From NCBI GenBank assembly GCA_031406795.1, contig JANOHV010000271.1, positions 1 to 43,045 of the forward strand: a stretch of DNA of 43,045 nt, given 5' to 3'. The position numbers and the translations under genes are program-made. This stretch comes from DATDCY01 sp031406795 [NCBI: Candidatus Rokuibacteriota bacterium]. GTDB lineage: Bacteria; JAUVQV01. Each line of letters begins with the position of its first letter. Positions within the stretch are counted from its first letter, which is position 1. The notes beneath the pieces were generated by a model, which was not told where the DNA came from, ran no database searches, and saw only the letters and a list, made by a program, of their open reading frames with translations. Shown here in pieces: positions 42,934 to 43,045 of this stretch.

Positions 42934-42966
42934 TTGACAACCCCGCTATGCCATGATACCTATACC
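42934..42966 (+). promoter_or_regulatory. possible promoter of the plus-strand gene at the window edge
   Basis: A perfect TTGACA lies at 42934-42939. The -10 region is ambiguous; CATGAT, GATACC and TATACC all occur downstream, but none at the ideal distance. Confidence 0.35.
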
Positions 42967-43010
42967 GGCGATTTGACGAGCCCTTGCCAGGTTGAGGAGT
43001 TGAAGCGACG

Positions 43011-43045
43011 ATGAAGAAATCAGCAGCTTTGTTCCGCCGGGCTCA
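43011..43045 (+). CDS. start of a gene cut by the window edge
   Basis: Eleven codons are visible, starting MKKSAALFRRA. The basic then hydrophobic start suggests a signal peptide, and GAGGAG lies about 13 bases upstream. The product cannot be named from this fragment. Confidence 0.5.
   Translation, partial: MKKSAALFRRA

Overview
This is about 43 kb of GC-rich bacterial chromosome (roughly two thirds G+C by eye), densely packed with housekeeping genes. It has no transposase, integrase, phage gene or CRISPR array. Gene order and content point to an anaerobic, electron-transferring member of the former Deltaproteobacteria (Desulfuromonadota/Desulfobacterota-like). The clues are a HesB/IscA-like selenoprotein, two large multiheme c-type cytochromes, an IHF/HU protein, a PATAN (DUF4388) response regulator, LPS sugar genes, and an rpmE-thyX-DUF1385-prfA-prmC-murA-hisD-hisC run. 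The assignment is an inference, because no rRNA or other strong marker is present.

Layout. (1) 22-8440, minus: a compact ten-gene unit (ihf/HU, ribD, ribE, ribBA, ribH, nusB, a class III nucleotide cyclase, era, recO, DUF502) behind one near-consensus promoter at 8485-8513. (2) 8542-11732, minus: a small unknown protein, a bifunctional-nuclease family protein, a histone-deacetylase-like hydrolase, a PATAN response regulator, an RseC-like protein and tRNA-Thr(CGT). (3) 11844-13558, minus: an M23 peptidase and thiD. (4) 13690-15416, plus: a short HAMP membrane protein and a nine-heme cytochrome carrying an Ig-like insert. (5) 15525-18594, minus: a large VWA/GATase-like membrane protein and a DUF4159 protein. 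(6) 18672-22638, plus: galT, a CheY-like regulator and lon, ending in a 44-bp palindromic tandem repeat. (7) 22767-25078: a TrkA-type K+ channel protein (minus), then divergent Tat translocase genes (plus). (8) 25085-27140, minus: kdsB, the heptose kinase gene and trm112 for LPS inner-core sugars. (9) 27246-29837, plus: the HesB-like selenoprotein (in-frame UGA plus a bacterial SECIS hairpin), pheA and an aminotransferase. (10) 29879-31771, minus: a 20-heme cytochrome containing three almost exact 100-residue four-heme repeats. (11) 31928-39400, minus: hisC, hisD, murA, prmC, prfA, DUF1385, thyX, rpmE. (12) 39571-43045: a secreted protein of unknown function with a possible secretin-N-like region (plus), ppiD (minus) and the first codons of another plus-strand gene.

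Many neighbouring genes are translationally coupled: seven junctions use the same 4-base GTGA start/stop overlap. No gap without a gene exceeds about 200 bases. The most interesting items are the selenocysteine-containing HesB protein, the modular 20-heme cytochrome, the HAMP/Ig-cytochrome pair and the cyclase with an unrecognised N-terminal half.
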